The notes under the pieces are model-generated. The model was not told the origin of the DNA, did no database searches, and saw only the letters and a program-made list of their open reading frames with translations. The translations under genes were made by a program, and so were the position numbers. From Panagrolaimus kolymaensis (taxonomy: Eukaryota; Nematoda; Chromadorea; Rhabditida; Panagrolaimidae): a stretch of 64,000 bases of DNA. Where the stretch lies: positions 186,001 to 250,000 of the forward strand of contig JAJQJQ010000089.1 of assembly GCA_028622995.1 (NCBI GenBank). The letters run 5' to 3'. This document shows, one piece after another, positions 44,340-55,153 of this stretch (positions are counted from its first letter, which is position 1; each line of letters opens with the position of its first letter).

Positions 44340-46449
44340 TTAAAAGTTGAACACATGATCAACGAGTCCAAAAAGTTTCCGCCACGATTTAATTTTTGGC
44401 TGAGGATTGTGAGCATTGTTACCAATATCGATATCTTCATTCCTTTTTACAAAATTCAAAGCCTTTTCAATATCTTTTCCATAATGTTTGAGCTTAATAA
44501 GCTTTTGAAGAAGGACACGAATATCATGAGAAGTAATAGAGCCATTGCTTTCACTATTTGCAAAACGTTCATCGAGGATAGCCTTTTCTTCGAGATATTC
44601 CTTTTTCATTTGACGAAGACTTTTATAATATGCAGAGTCAAAGCCATCTTTCTAAATAACAATTTTTATTAAATATGCAAGCGAAAGTAAACCACCAACC
44701 TTCTTTTCTTCAACATCAATGAGAGTATCCAAATACCGTTCTGTGACATCATTGTAATGAAGAATGGAAGAAGTTTTCAAATATGCAGCAAATTGAGCAC
44801 AAGCTTTGATAATAATTTCACGTTCTTGGACGATTTCATCACGAAATTTGCGAGAATCAGCAATCTTTTCTGTAATACTTTGACGACTTTCTGAAAAATC
44901 TTATTTTGATATGAAATAAATTTTTTTAAAAACGTACCTTGAGCATTATGAATTCGACTTTCAACAGCAACATCTTTTTCCCATTCAGTTTCTTCGAAAC
45001 TATTGAAAATTTTGTTGGAAGTTTCCTTTTTAAAATTATCTCCACAATTGGGGCAATACCATTTACCTTTACCTCTTTTAATGACATCACCACCACACCA
45101 CATTTTTAAAGGATCGACATCAGCTTGTTCAGGATCAGCTTCAATATAAGGAAGACGTTGATCACCACGATAAATTTTCATAGTAGCACAAGTTTTGCAA
45201 AAAACTGAATTTTTTCTTTCCATACGATATCGAACAATGGTAATATTTTTCCAGAGAATTCTTTCAAGTTCAGCTTCATTTCCACGATGTTGTGCAATTA
45301 GAGCTTCACGTTCTTTAATCTTTTCCAATGTTTGTTGAACAGAAGTTGAAATCATCGTCATAGGTCCAACGAGACGAAGAATGATGAAACGAGTGTAGTT
45401 GAGAACTACGGTTGATTGCGGATTATTAGGAGAAACATTATGAGCATGTTCAATAAGCCGAATTAGTTCATTGCGAGATAGTCCATAATCTCTTTCCATA
45501 AATTTCATTTGACTTTTATCGAGCAGATTTTTGTCCTAAATTGCAACGTTGGAAATTTAAATAAAGACAAATACTCACATTAACCTTGATGATGCAGAGC
45601 TCTCGATATGATTTGTTGTCAAAAGAATATGTAGTTTTCTTGGTCAGTGGTAAATCAATTCCTTGTTTAGCTTTAATACTTTCCAAAACATGAGTAAGCT
45701 GTGTAATAGTTTCGCCAGTCTAAAAATAAAAGTATGATTATGACAAATAGCTCATTTAACCTAACTCTATATCCAATAACATTTCGAGAGATGCGATGAA
45801 CTTTATAACCACAATCAGCAGATTTGGTGAAGGCAAAGACAATATTTTCAACAGCACTTCGATGAAATTGCATAATCAATTCTTGGAAACAAAATACGAA
45901 GGCAGGAGTCAAACGAGATTGATTAGGAGCCATCAGGAAAACGATCAAATTCAAATGAGTCAAATCACTGATAAAGTCGACGATTTCTTGCATATTTTTC
46001 TTGTCTTGAATAATACCATCAGTGTCACTAATTCCAGGAGTATCGATTATGCGAACAATACGACCTTTGAAATAGAATTCATGCGATTTCGGCTTCAACG
46101 TACGAGATTTTCCAACTTCAGTACTTTCATTTTCATCACTTCCAACTTTGATTGTATGACGTTTGATTTCTTTTTGATCCTCTTCATCATCTGATTCTGA
46201 TTCATATGTGAAATCAGTTGGAATCATATTAATCAAAGGAGATTTTGCGGACTTTTCAAAAGTATCATGTTTGAGATATGTTGCAATTGAGTTGATACAA
46301 GTTGATTTGCCGATTCCAGTTTCGCCGATGATCAGGATATTAACATCATTAGCTTCGGTGTTTAAAGGTTTATCAGACATCTTTGGTGTTTCATCAACGA
46401 CGAGGGTGTTAACCTCTTTAGCTAAAGCTTCATCAAGATGATCAGACAT
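44340..46449 (-). CDS. AIG1/GIMAP-like GTPase with a zinc ribbon
   Basis: Six or so exons from ATG 46449 to the stop at 44340 give about 590 aa. The G domain shows G1 as GETGIGKST, G3 as DTPG (IIDTPGISDTDG), and G4 as AFTKSAD (TKxD). An acidic insert (YESESDDEEDQKE) lies between G1 and G3. A long helical section follows, then two Cys pairs (FCKTCATMK and YCPNCGDN) with CGGD between, which looks like a treble-clef or zinc-ribbon module. The rest is coiled coil with a helical tail. GIMAP/AIG1 GTPases form membrane-associated scaffolds and lack helper zinc ribbons, so the fusion is unusual. Likely cytosolic; substrate unknown. Confidence 0.78.
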
Positions 46450-47528
46450 TTTTGATGCCTAAAATATTGACAAATTAGTAACGCAAAAAGAAACAACACA
46501 AATAATAACAAAAAATGCTCGCTGGTTGTAAAAAACAAAGAAACACGAAAGTAAAAATGATAGGATGCTTCAACAAAATATTCGTTTCGAATGTTGGCGC
46601 TTATTTTTTTACAGTAAATAAGGGAAAGCGCCAAATTCAAATGCCAGACTTTTGTTATGGCATATCAAAAATGTTTTCATAGTTAGTCTGTTACTTTTTT
46701 TAATTTACGTTCACCTCTTTTCCTATCTCTTTTTTTTTTTATCATGCATAACAATTTTTTTCTCGGTTATTATTCTCCTGTAACTATCTATGAAAGACAA
46801 ATTAACAAACATTTTTGTTTAATTTAAAAAATTTTGCAACATTAAAAACCAACGTTGTGAAAATTTTGTTTACCTTCTTCTAGTTTTCTAATTCGCAAAT
46901 TCCTGGTGAAAATGATTATGATAAAGTTTAAAAATAAGAAAACTTTTGTTTTATAATATTTATTAAAAAAGGACAAAGTAACAAAAGCTCAATTTTCACG
47001 CAGCATATGTCTGCATATATATGCTTATGCCGGTGATAGTTTTACAAAAAAATATATAATAATGAAAATCCAATTTTTGGCGAATACACATTTGATAAGC
47101 ATTTATGTCGTTTTTTTTACATAAAAATCATTTTTGTTGCGATCAATAATTAATAAAGAAAATAATATTTCTTGGATTCTTACGGTTACTGCCTTTCATT
47201 TTACTTCGCCATGCGAAATTTGTGATTTGATGATTGGTAAAATTAGTAGAAGAATGAATTAAAAATCTTTGCAGCTAATACCCTACATTTGCAAAACCCA
47301 ATCAGTCTTTGTGATGGGAATGAAAGTTATATAATTTTGAAGCAAAAACTTGTCAAATGGAATAAAAGTTGCTGCTGCCATTATTGATTTATTTTTTTCT
47401 CGGTCAGTTTTACAAAGCTGTGGACACATAGGTTTTCCTTAATCGATGAGGTTGCATGCTTCCCGCCAAAATTTATTATAATTGATAAACAAACCGTTAA
47501 ATCTCTATTCGTGGTTGAATATCCCAAA
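46450..47528. other. Intergenic region upstream of GTPase and F-box-like gene
   Basis: AT-rich DNA serving as the divergent promoter space of the GTPase and the F-box-like gene. No gene; short CATATGTCTGCATATATATGC dyad at about 47003-47025. Confidence 0.5.
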
Positions 47529-48377
47529 ATGAGTTCTGAGTTTACTCATCCAAATCCAATTACTTTCGATGCTTCTCACCGTCAATATTTTTCTATTCCA
47601 TTTGGAATTATTTCTTATATAACTCAAAATCCCCTCTCACCAGATGGACTTCAAAATCTTCAAAAAACATGCAAATATTTTTACTCGAAAAATAAAATTA
47701 ATGTTCTCGATGGTGAAATGATTTTTGAAGGCAAAAATGGTTTATTTTGCAACAATAATGGAAATAAAAGATTTTATCTAAAAGATGGAGGAAAGTATTG
47801 GCTTTCTAATATTTTTAGAGTTACAATACTCGAAACATTAAAATTAAATTTATCTATGATGTTTTATCGATGTACTCTTAAAACGTTTACTCTGTATTCA
47901 AATCATTCACAGGATTTTCCGTTGAAGGAATTAGAGTTTCTTTTGGATGGTGGAAAGCTTGAATCGCTTTCATTGTTTCGTGTAAACATTCGAGAAATCA
48001 ATGGTGAATTAGTAACAATGGATAAAATTCTTGGAAAAACATCTAATATCTCGGAATTTTCTTATTTTTGCGAACGTGAAACATTTAAAACTGAAACCTT
48101 TAAAAACATGAATGATGTAAAATTTTATTCAAAATTAGGAAAATTTAGTATTTTAATGTATCATATTTCTGAAGATGTTGATTTCTCACTTTTATGTGAT
48201 TTTTTTAGAAAGAATGCCACTGAAAAATCAATATTATATTTTATTTTCACGTGCAACAATATTGAATTTTTTAAAAGCGGTTTGGAAATTGCTTTTAAAA
48301 AGACATTTGAAGATTGGAATTTGCAAGATAAATTTCATGCTGGAAGCAATTACATAAAATTTAATAATTGTTACTAG
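47529..48377 (+). CDS. F-box-like protein of the nematode-expanded type
   Basis: A single exon of about 282 aa. ATG at 47529 is chosen; a GTG-initiated extension to 47511 is unlikely. The N-terminal 50 residues have the F-box-like pattern (FSIPFGIISYITQNPLS, then LQNLQKTCKYFYSKNKI). The remaining 230 residues alternate Leu/Ile/Phe as in the leucine-rich FTH-type substrate region (LKELEFLLDGGKLESLSLFR). F-box proteins join an SCF ubiquitin ligase through Skp1 and recruit targets through the C-terminal part; worms have large fast-evolving families. The lack of introns suggests recent duplication or retroposition, but no copy lies in this window. Confidence 0.7.
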   Translation: MSSEFTHPNPITFDASHRQYFSIPFGIISYITQNPLSPDGLQNLQKTCKYFYSKNKINVLDGEMIFEGKNGLFCNNNGNKRFYLKDGGKYWLSNIFRVTILETLKLNLSMMFYRCTLKTFTLYSNHSQDFPLKELEFLLDGGKLESLSLFRVNIREINGELVTMDKILGKTSNISEFSYFCERETFKTETFKNMNDVKFYSKLGKFSILMYHISEDVDFSLLCDFFRKNATEKSILYFIFTCNNIEFFKSGLEIAFKKTFEDWNLQDKFHAGSNYIKFNNCY

Positions 48378-48686
48378 AACTATTTTGATGCCCAAATGCT
48401 CGTTAATAAATTTACAAAAGTTATAATACACAAATTTTTTCTTCGAAAATTATCTTTTTGTTTTTTGTCATTTTTGATGAATAAATTTATTTTTAATTAA
48501 ACATATTTAACTTTTGTTTCTAACTATTTTTTGGAGTGTTTGCAAGCAAAAATTTAACATACTTAATACTTATAATTAATTAAGTGACAACACTTAATTT
48601 AATGATACATTAACTTAGAAAAAAAGGAATCTAAAATTTTTATTAAATTACTTACTAACCTAGAAACACCTTTTAAATATTTATCT
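48378..48686. other. Spacer before the foldback element
   Basis: AT-rich; contains TAATTAATTAAG and ACTTAATTTAAT repeats, no gene. Confidence 0.45.
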
Positions 48687-49016
48687 GTGCCCTATTTCAT
48701 AAAAAAAGTTCATGAACTTTTTTAGAAAAGAAAGTGAACTTTTCGCGTCAAGACAGTTCACTTTCTTTTTTTAGCGTGTCATTTTTTTTTTGATTGATTC
48801 AAAGATTTTTTTTTACTGTATTTTATTTTTGCCTACTAAAAAAATGGTTTTATGAAAAAGATTTTGCATTAAAGATTAATTAAATCGATAGCGGATTAAT
48901 AAAGAATGAAATTAAAAATTATATACAAAATAAATAAGCAATAAATAAGCAAAAAAGTGTTTGAAAAACAATGATAAAACGATCAAATTTATTATAATGG
49001 TTGCATTAATCATTAA

Positions 49017-49740
49017 AGATCTTCATCATCGGCTTCACCAAGTTCCGAATCATAAAGAAGTTCTTCGTCTAACTCTTGTGGCTTCTTCATTACTTGCACT
49101 ATCTAAAAATGTTTTGAAAAACTTATAATTTTATTCATATTAAACATTATTTTAATGCTATTCTAACTTTCTTACCAGTAGTTTGAACAGATGCTGTAGG
49201 ATTAGTAGTTTCAAAATTTAGCTGTTGTTGTGGTTGAAAAGGTTGGAAAGGAGGAAGAGATGAAAATGTTGGAGGTGGAGGAGGAAGAAGCCATCCTTGC
49301 ATTCGTTGTATTCTTTCCAATTCAGCCATTTCAGTACGGATTGATGCTTCACGAGCCCTTTCATTCGCCTCTCTTATTTGAGCTTCAAGAATTAATCCTT
49401 TTCTTCTTTCATTCTCTTTTGCAATATCAATGTATTGCTCAACTTGATATCTAATAGAAGAATGATTTTCAGCAATTGTATTTTGATTTTGCCTAGCATT
49501 TTGCATAGTTCCAACAATTTGCCTAATTGTTTCAGGTCTTGATGGGGCCGTCCTTCTAACTTGACCCAAAGCTATGTTTGAATAAGATCGATTTTGAGAA
49601 TTACCACTACTTCCTTAACTTGTTGGTAGAGGAGTTTGCTGGGAATTGGTTAGATCATTATTTCCATTTGATGTTCGATTATCATCTGTTTCTCGAGTTG
49701 TTCCTCCATCATTTAGCAAGCTGAAATTGATCTCCAAGCT
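49017..49740 (-). pseudogene. Decayed element-encoded coiled-coil protein
   Basis: Minus-strand exons within the foldback element: an upstream segment (LLNDGGTTRETDDNR, then TSNGNNDLTNSQQTPLPTS) ends in TAA at about 49616, followed in the same frame by GSSGNSQNRSYSNIALGQVR and a coiled coil (AQIREANERAREASIRTEMA) and Pro/Phe/Gln-rich tail. An intron at about 49103-49146 leads to the acidic last exon ending GEADDEDL at 49017. The layout, DNA-binding-like Ser/Asn-rich then helical then acidic end, recalls MADF/Myb-type accessory proteins of DNA transposons, but that is inference. The second copy of the last exon lies on the plus strand at 49735-49835. Confidence 0.65.
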
Positions 49741-50124
49741 GGTGAAAATTCTCCTCAACATGAAAATGAAGCACAGTTAGACGAAGAACTTCTTTATGAT
49801 TCGGAACTTGGTGAAGCCGATGATGAAGATCTTTAATGATTAATGCAACCATTATAATAAATTTGATCGTTTTATCATTGTTTTTCAAACACTTTTTTGC
49901 TTATTTATTGCTTATTTATTTTGTATATAATTTTTAATTTCATTCTTTATTAATCCGCTATCGATTTAATTAATCTTTAATGCAAAATCTTTTTCATAAA
50001 ACCATTTTTTTAGTAGCCAAAAATAAAATACAGTAAAAAAAAATCTTTGAATCAATCAAAAAAAAATGACACGCTAAAAAAAGAAAGTGAACTGTCTTGA
50101 CGCGAAAAGTTCACTTTCTTTTCT

Positions 50125-50328
50125 AAAAAAGTTCATGAACTTTTTAGAAAAGAAAGTGAACTTTTCCATTCAAGACCGAGATTTGTCAAACGAAAAAAGT
50201 TCATGAACTTTTTCTGCGTGTAATTTTTTTTCCCATTAAAAAAAGTTCATGAACTTTTTTCGTTTGACAAATCTCGGTCTTGAATGGAAAAGTTCACTTT
50301 CTTTTCTAAAAAGTTCATGAACTTTTTT
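50125..50328. repeat. Perfect 89-bp-arm hairpin inside the foldback element
   Basis: The left arm 50125-50213 and right arm 50238-50328 pair almost perfectly with a 24-nt loop. Each arm begins and ends with AAAGTTCATGAACTTT. An RNA read through it would be nearly fully double-stranded. It interrupts the homology of the outer right arm with the left arm and so looks like a later insertion or duplication. Confidence 0.9.
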
Positions 50329-50500
50329 TATGAAATAGGGCACTGGTATCGTTTGTTGGCAAAGTGAATATGGATGACAAGCATAATAACTAACCAAACA
50401 TAAACATTCTGAAAAAATATAATAAAAAAAAGATTTCAAGTTGTCATATTTATTATTTAATGTAAAATATTTAAAACTTTAGCAGTAAAATCTTTAATTG

Positions 50501-53433
50501 ATGAAAATGGCTACAAATTCTGCATTTTTACGATTAGGAAATAATTTTGCCTTGTTTGAACGAAGTAGTAATTTATCCGATATATTCTATGATCGATTAA
50601 ATAAAAAGGTTTGCTGTTGCTATTTGCTTTAAATAAATTATAACTGGTTTGTTAATTTAAGATTTGTACTGTGAGAAATGCAGGGTCATTAGGAATCACG
50701 GTAAAAGGATTTAAGAAAGATGACGTGATAAATTTTCGGTAAACTTTGTTCATGCTTTGAAAACGAAGTTGTTGATGGAGTTCGGGTTTTAGAATTCAAG
50801 CTACTCGACAAATAAATACTGTTAGTTTTTCACCGGATATGAAAATAGCTGGTGTGCATCGAGATGAAAAAAGTATTGTAAGTTTTTTCTTTGGAATAAT
50901 AAACTTGAGCCATGTTTCCGTCTTTGAAAAACATAAGCATAACTTTTCTTTATTGATCAAATTAAAAAATTTTACTGACTAATTTCTGTTTTCAGGACTT
51001 TGTATTTCTTGATCAAAAGCTTTCCGATGAATCTCATCCATTTACAAATCAACCGTGTAAAACTAAAAATTCCACGATTATGTCATTTGAATGGGTGAAT
51101 GATAAACAAGTTTTATATATAACAGATTCAGCATTGGAAATATATTTAATTAATCCTAAGAAACGAAGTTTAAAATTTATGAAAAGTTGTAATGTATCTT
51201 CAGCATGGACCATTTATTATGTAAGAACCGCATTCTTAAAAATTTTGGTAAATTACAGCATTCCTTTTTTTAGCCTCATAGTCAATTGCTAATTTGTGCA
51301 AGTGGAATAACTTCAGCGGTGATGAATCTTTTTATTATTCAAGTAAATATTAGTAATAAAACTTTAAAAATTAATTAAAGGATGATTGAGTTATTTTAGA
51401 ATGGCTTAATACATAGGCTACCAAGATTGGAAGTGGATTTTGGATGTTCCAAAGTTAAACCAAAATTAAATGACAAAGATGTTATGATTGCTTCCGTGTA
51501 AGTTCATACATACATATTTTGGTGACATGTATCGATTATTTTTGGGAGACTAAAAGCTATGAAACTGGTGGGAAAAAAACAAACAACTTTGATTTCAAGC
51601 AATCATGCCGAGAAAAATCTTTCTTTATCTTTGATTCAGCAAAACCATCGAATCGAAGAGAATCAGTTTTTTTCCAACTTTGTGATTTGAATTTTTTTTT
51701 CAGTTACCAAACTCTTTATTTTCTCGTTGTTAAAGTCGATTCAATGGGAATGGTTCGACAAATAAATATGTACGAAATTCCATTAGATATAACAAAACCT
51801 CTTCAACTTGCTCATGTCCTTCTTATTCATGTGGATGATAATGTGGGACTCCATGTTATTGATAATCTTATAATAGTCCATCATCGACCTACAGCAAAAT
51901 CGTATATTTTTGATATCAATGTCCATGACCCATCTACGACAACCGATCATCAACCTGTTTTGGTGACTCCCATCGATGTGGTTGAAGAATTAACAACTTC
52001 ATATGGGGATGAAAAAATATTTGAAACATATCCATGGTTTATTTTATCACCAAATATTATCGTGGATGCAAGATATGGAATTTTTGCTGATTTACAGTTG
52101 CAATTGAAAAATGCAGCAAAATTTATTGAAGATAAAGTTAGTTAGCTATTTTTTATGGGGCATAATTGGCTTTGATGATTTTAGCCTCTAATTTTTATTA
52201 GCATTATTAATTTTTTAATTTTTAGGCTAAACTTCTTCGATTTATTATGAATCGAACAAATGCAAAAGATTTCATGCTAACAGTGGTTCGAGATTTTATT
52301 TTTTCTAAATCTCTTTCGCTATTTAAAATTGCTGAAATCTTTCGTGAAATTTATGATCCATGTGAAACTTCAATTCCCATAGAAATCTTACAAAAAAACG
52401 ATTCTTCTAAATGCAAAGTTATTCCAGAAATTTATAATTCAATGAAAGCAGATCAAAGTTCAATTTTAACATACATTTTTGAACCATTAGGTGAAGATAA
52501 AGATGTCGATAAAAAATGGTTATCCAATGTTTTATTAGAATTTATGTTGATCTTGAAACAACATAAAAGTGTTATTCATGTAAGTCGAGGCTCAGAGTTA
52601 AAAAAAGTTTGAATAGGAGAAATATTTTTTTAGAACTTTTTGCCGGAACTTTTAATAATGATTATGTCTGAAGCAAAAGAATATAGTAGACTTCAACAAA
52701 TATTACAACATCGAGTAATTGATGATTCTAAATTTCTTGTAAGTCGCCTGCTGCTTTCCACTTCAATCGACACTTTTAGTTAAAATGTTTATTTTTAGGC
52801 GTTTCGATTGATTGAAATAAGTAAAACATATCCACCATTTTTTCAACTGGCTATTGATATGCTTGCTAGAAAAGGAAATTATGATCATATTTTAGACCTT
52901 TTACTCGAGCGTGGACATGTTGTGGATGCAGTAAAGTTAGTTAATCATTTTTTTGGAGTACATCGATCGAACTTAGAAAAAAGCAACTAACTTTAAAGTT
53001 TAAACTGAAATGATAAATTAATTATCTTTCTACGATATCCCTTATTTTTAGATGCATTAAAGATCCATATGCGATGGATCAATCGCTATGTTTAAAAGTC
53101 TTAGATTCTGCATGGAAAAGTGATAATCGACAAATAAAATATACAATTTATTCATATCTTCATGATGTTATAAAACTAAATTACATGGAATCAACGAGTT
53201 AGTTATTTTAAAACTTTGATCCTTCTAATTTATGATTTCCAAAAAAAATTTTAGGCGAGCAATTTGAAAAGTATGCAAAAGAATTTAAAGCTTTATTTGA
53301 TAGCGAAGAAATAGAAGAAGCTGAAGATCGATTTAGACTTGCACGAATTTCATCAACTCCAGTTTCCATTAATTCTTTGGCCCATGATTCATCTTTTGAA
53401 GCTCATAGCTTTTCATCATTCAGAGATTTATAG
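50501..53433 (+). CDS. RMC1: RMC1 homolog, regulator of the MON1-CCZ1 Rab7 GEF
   Basis: About 12 exons give roughly 650 aa, close to human RMC1 (657 aa). The start at 50501 is the first ATG after the acceptor (CTTTAG) region. The N-terminal half contains beta-propeller-like repeats (SFSPDMKIAGVHRDEKSI, SFEWVNDKQVLYITDS). The C-terminal part has the Mic1-type helical domain (LPELLIMIMSEAKEYSRLQQ, AFRLIEISKTYPPFFQLAID, LLLERGHVVDAVKLVN, SDNRQIKYTIYSYLHDVIKL). RMC1 binds the MON1-CCZ1 complex, which activates Rab7 for endosome-lysosome maturation and autophagy. The junction before CIKDPYAMDQS (53050) does not keep phase with any donor I found in the previous exon, so an indel or an unseen exon is likely there. 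Confidence 0.8.
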
Positions 53434-53788
53434 CTAAATAATACAATATCACAACTTCTTAAAGTGTTGCGTATTTTTTATTAAATGTAAATAAATAACT
53501 TGTTAACTGCCAAATCAAGCTTTTTTGAAAAGAAGAAACACAAAACAAAAAACAAAATAAGGTACTAATAAGTAAAGCTTTTATCCTCCATCATTTAATG
53601 CCCAGAAATTATTAGCAGCGTTCTTTCAAAAAAGAAGCCCAAAATAAAGACATTTTTTTGAATGACTTTTTTCATGTGAAAAAAAAATGCATTTGAAACT
53701 ATGCAAATTTTAAGCAACCACATTTTTGCTATAAAAGGAAAGCATCCACAAAATTTTCTTCATTTCCTAACGGATTGATTGATTCAAG
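53434..53788. other. Spacer between RMC1 and GPI-anchored gene
   Basis: AT-rich 3' flank of RMC1 followed by the promoter of the next gene, with TATAAAAGG at 53729-53737, a probable TATA box about 55 bp before ATG 53789. Confidence 0.6.
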
Positions 53789-54465
53789 ATGGCTGTTACT
53801 TCTGGTGCTCATCGTCTTATGATTCTGACTTCTCTCGTCCTACTAATTGGTTTTCTTCCTGGTGCTGAAGCTGCTTCATCAACCTGTAACAAAAGAGGAA
53901 TGTGCTTGGCTTCTGGAAGCTTCAACCACTCTGGTATGTTTTATTTTTTATACCTTTTCTCTTCTTTTCATTGGTTCCTTTTTTAGATTACTTCACTAAA
54001 CTGGGTGCTGTCAAAGCTGAATCCGTAACATGCGAAGATGGATGTGCAACATTTTCATGCCGCGTCAAAGATAACAAGATTATGGTTGGTTCTGGATGCT
54101 ACAAAAATTTCCGTGATGCTTGTGCTGATGCTCTTTCCAGCAATGCTTCTTCAGTCTCAACTAAAACGAATAGCTGGCATCTTGATGAACAATCATATTT
54201 CATCACTTGTGAAAATGGTGAAAATTGTGCTGAAACTCAACTTCCTGGTTTTGTGAGTTTACATTTTTCATTTTGCTTTTTGATTACATTCATTGTGGTT
54301 TTTTAGACATCCTCCAATCTTCCAATTTTCATCAACACTTTCAATTCAAAAGGTAATAAGAATGCTAAAGACGACTGTACTTATAGTGGAACCTTCAATC
54401 ATTTTGGCTTCCCTCAAGTTCTCGTCTCCATCTTGATCGCATGGGTTCTTTCAAATCTCTGGTAG
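53789..54465 (+). CDS. GPI-anchored cysteine-rich secreted protein
   Basis: Three exons joined in phase (introns with GGTATGTT/TTTTTTAG and GTGAGTTT/TTTTTAG) give about 190 aa. A signal peptide (MILTSLVLLIGFLPGAEA) is followed by TCNKRGMC, VTCEDGCATFSC, GCYKNFRDAC, ITCENGENC and KDDCTYS, about eleven cysteines in all. It ends in a hydrophobic tail (LVSILIAWVLSNLW) without cytoplasmic charge, the sign of a GPI anchor. Cysteine spacing is three-finger-like but not a clean Ly6. It has a strong TATA box and is likely a highly expressed cell-surface protein. Possible sister of the Ly6-like gene at 17510, but similarity is limited to layout. Confidence 0.75.
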
Positions 54466-55153
54466 ATGCCCACTATCTAACTGTATGTATATCTCATGTG
54501 TAATGAATAAAAATTGACTGTATTTTTTATTTTGTGTCTTTTGTTTTTTTGGGAGGAAATGAAAGTTAATAGAACTTTTGGAGGTCTTGATTTTGAAAGG
54601 TGGATAACATGCATTAGGTTTTTGTTCAACAGTATATACCAACTTTGGTTCAAAAAGGTTTTTCAACAGCAAAATTAAGTAAATTGTTTGCTTCACAAAT
54701 GTTTATACATAAGAAAATTGAGAGATGGAATTTAATCGAACTCCACAATGATTGAACTTATTTATCGTTAAAATAATTATTCATTAGAAAATTCCTTCAA
54801 AAGTTATTACAGAAATGTGAAAGAAATTTTTATTGGCGATCGGTCGAAAAAATGTATCAAGTTTCAGCATTCATGAAAGCATCAGTATCAATTTGCCGCC
54901 TTTTCTTTCTCAAGCTTCAATCAGAAAAAAAATTTTAGGGACACAAAAAACTTTTGTCTCAAACGTTTTCTTTCATTGCACCTTTTTTGTTTCAATCAGA
55001 CTTTTATCATCAACGCAAATTTTCTTTTGTTTGTAAACTTCGCGAAGCAAAAATAAGAATTATGCAAATTTGGAATCATCCGACGTCATCAACTTTTTTT
55101 ATGTTTTCATAAACTTTTCTTCACTTTTCAATCGACGACGACACAAAGGAAAG
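54466..55153. other. Flank of the second LIM copy
   Basis: Holds the direct repeat at 54570-54720 and, from 54835, the start of the inverted duplication. No gene is visible. Confidence 0.5.
54570..54720 (+). repeat. Direct repeat flanking LIM copy 2, left unit
   Basis: Shares with 57868-58015 the strings TCTTGATTTT, GATAACATGCATTA, TTCAACAGTA, TACCAACTTTGGTTC and AAGTAAATT in the same order; the right unit includes the 3' end of the secreted-protein gene, so the left unit is a remnant of the same sequence. Confidence 0.75.

Larger units (their letters stand above)
48687..50343. mobile_element. Foldback DNA element with long nested inverted repeats
   Basis: The ends are GTGCCCTATTTCATAAA and its exact inverse. 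The left arm (48687 to about 49075) and right arm (about 49760 to 50343) match along their length. They include a coding segment for ELDEELLYDSELGEADDEDL, on the minus strand at left and the plus strand at right. The right arm carries an extra perfect hairpin. AGTTCATGAACT palindromes recur through both ends. Its minus-strand interior encodes a 140-aa frame with an in-frame stop upstream. No transposase domain and no clear target duplication was seen, so it is a non-autonomous or decaying element. Confidence 0.85.

Noticed and set aside
45796..46194. 132-aa plus-strand frame over the GTPase
   Set aside because: Antisense shadow of the G-domain exon, which has GETGIGKST and DTPG in the opposite strand.
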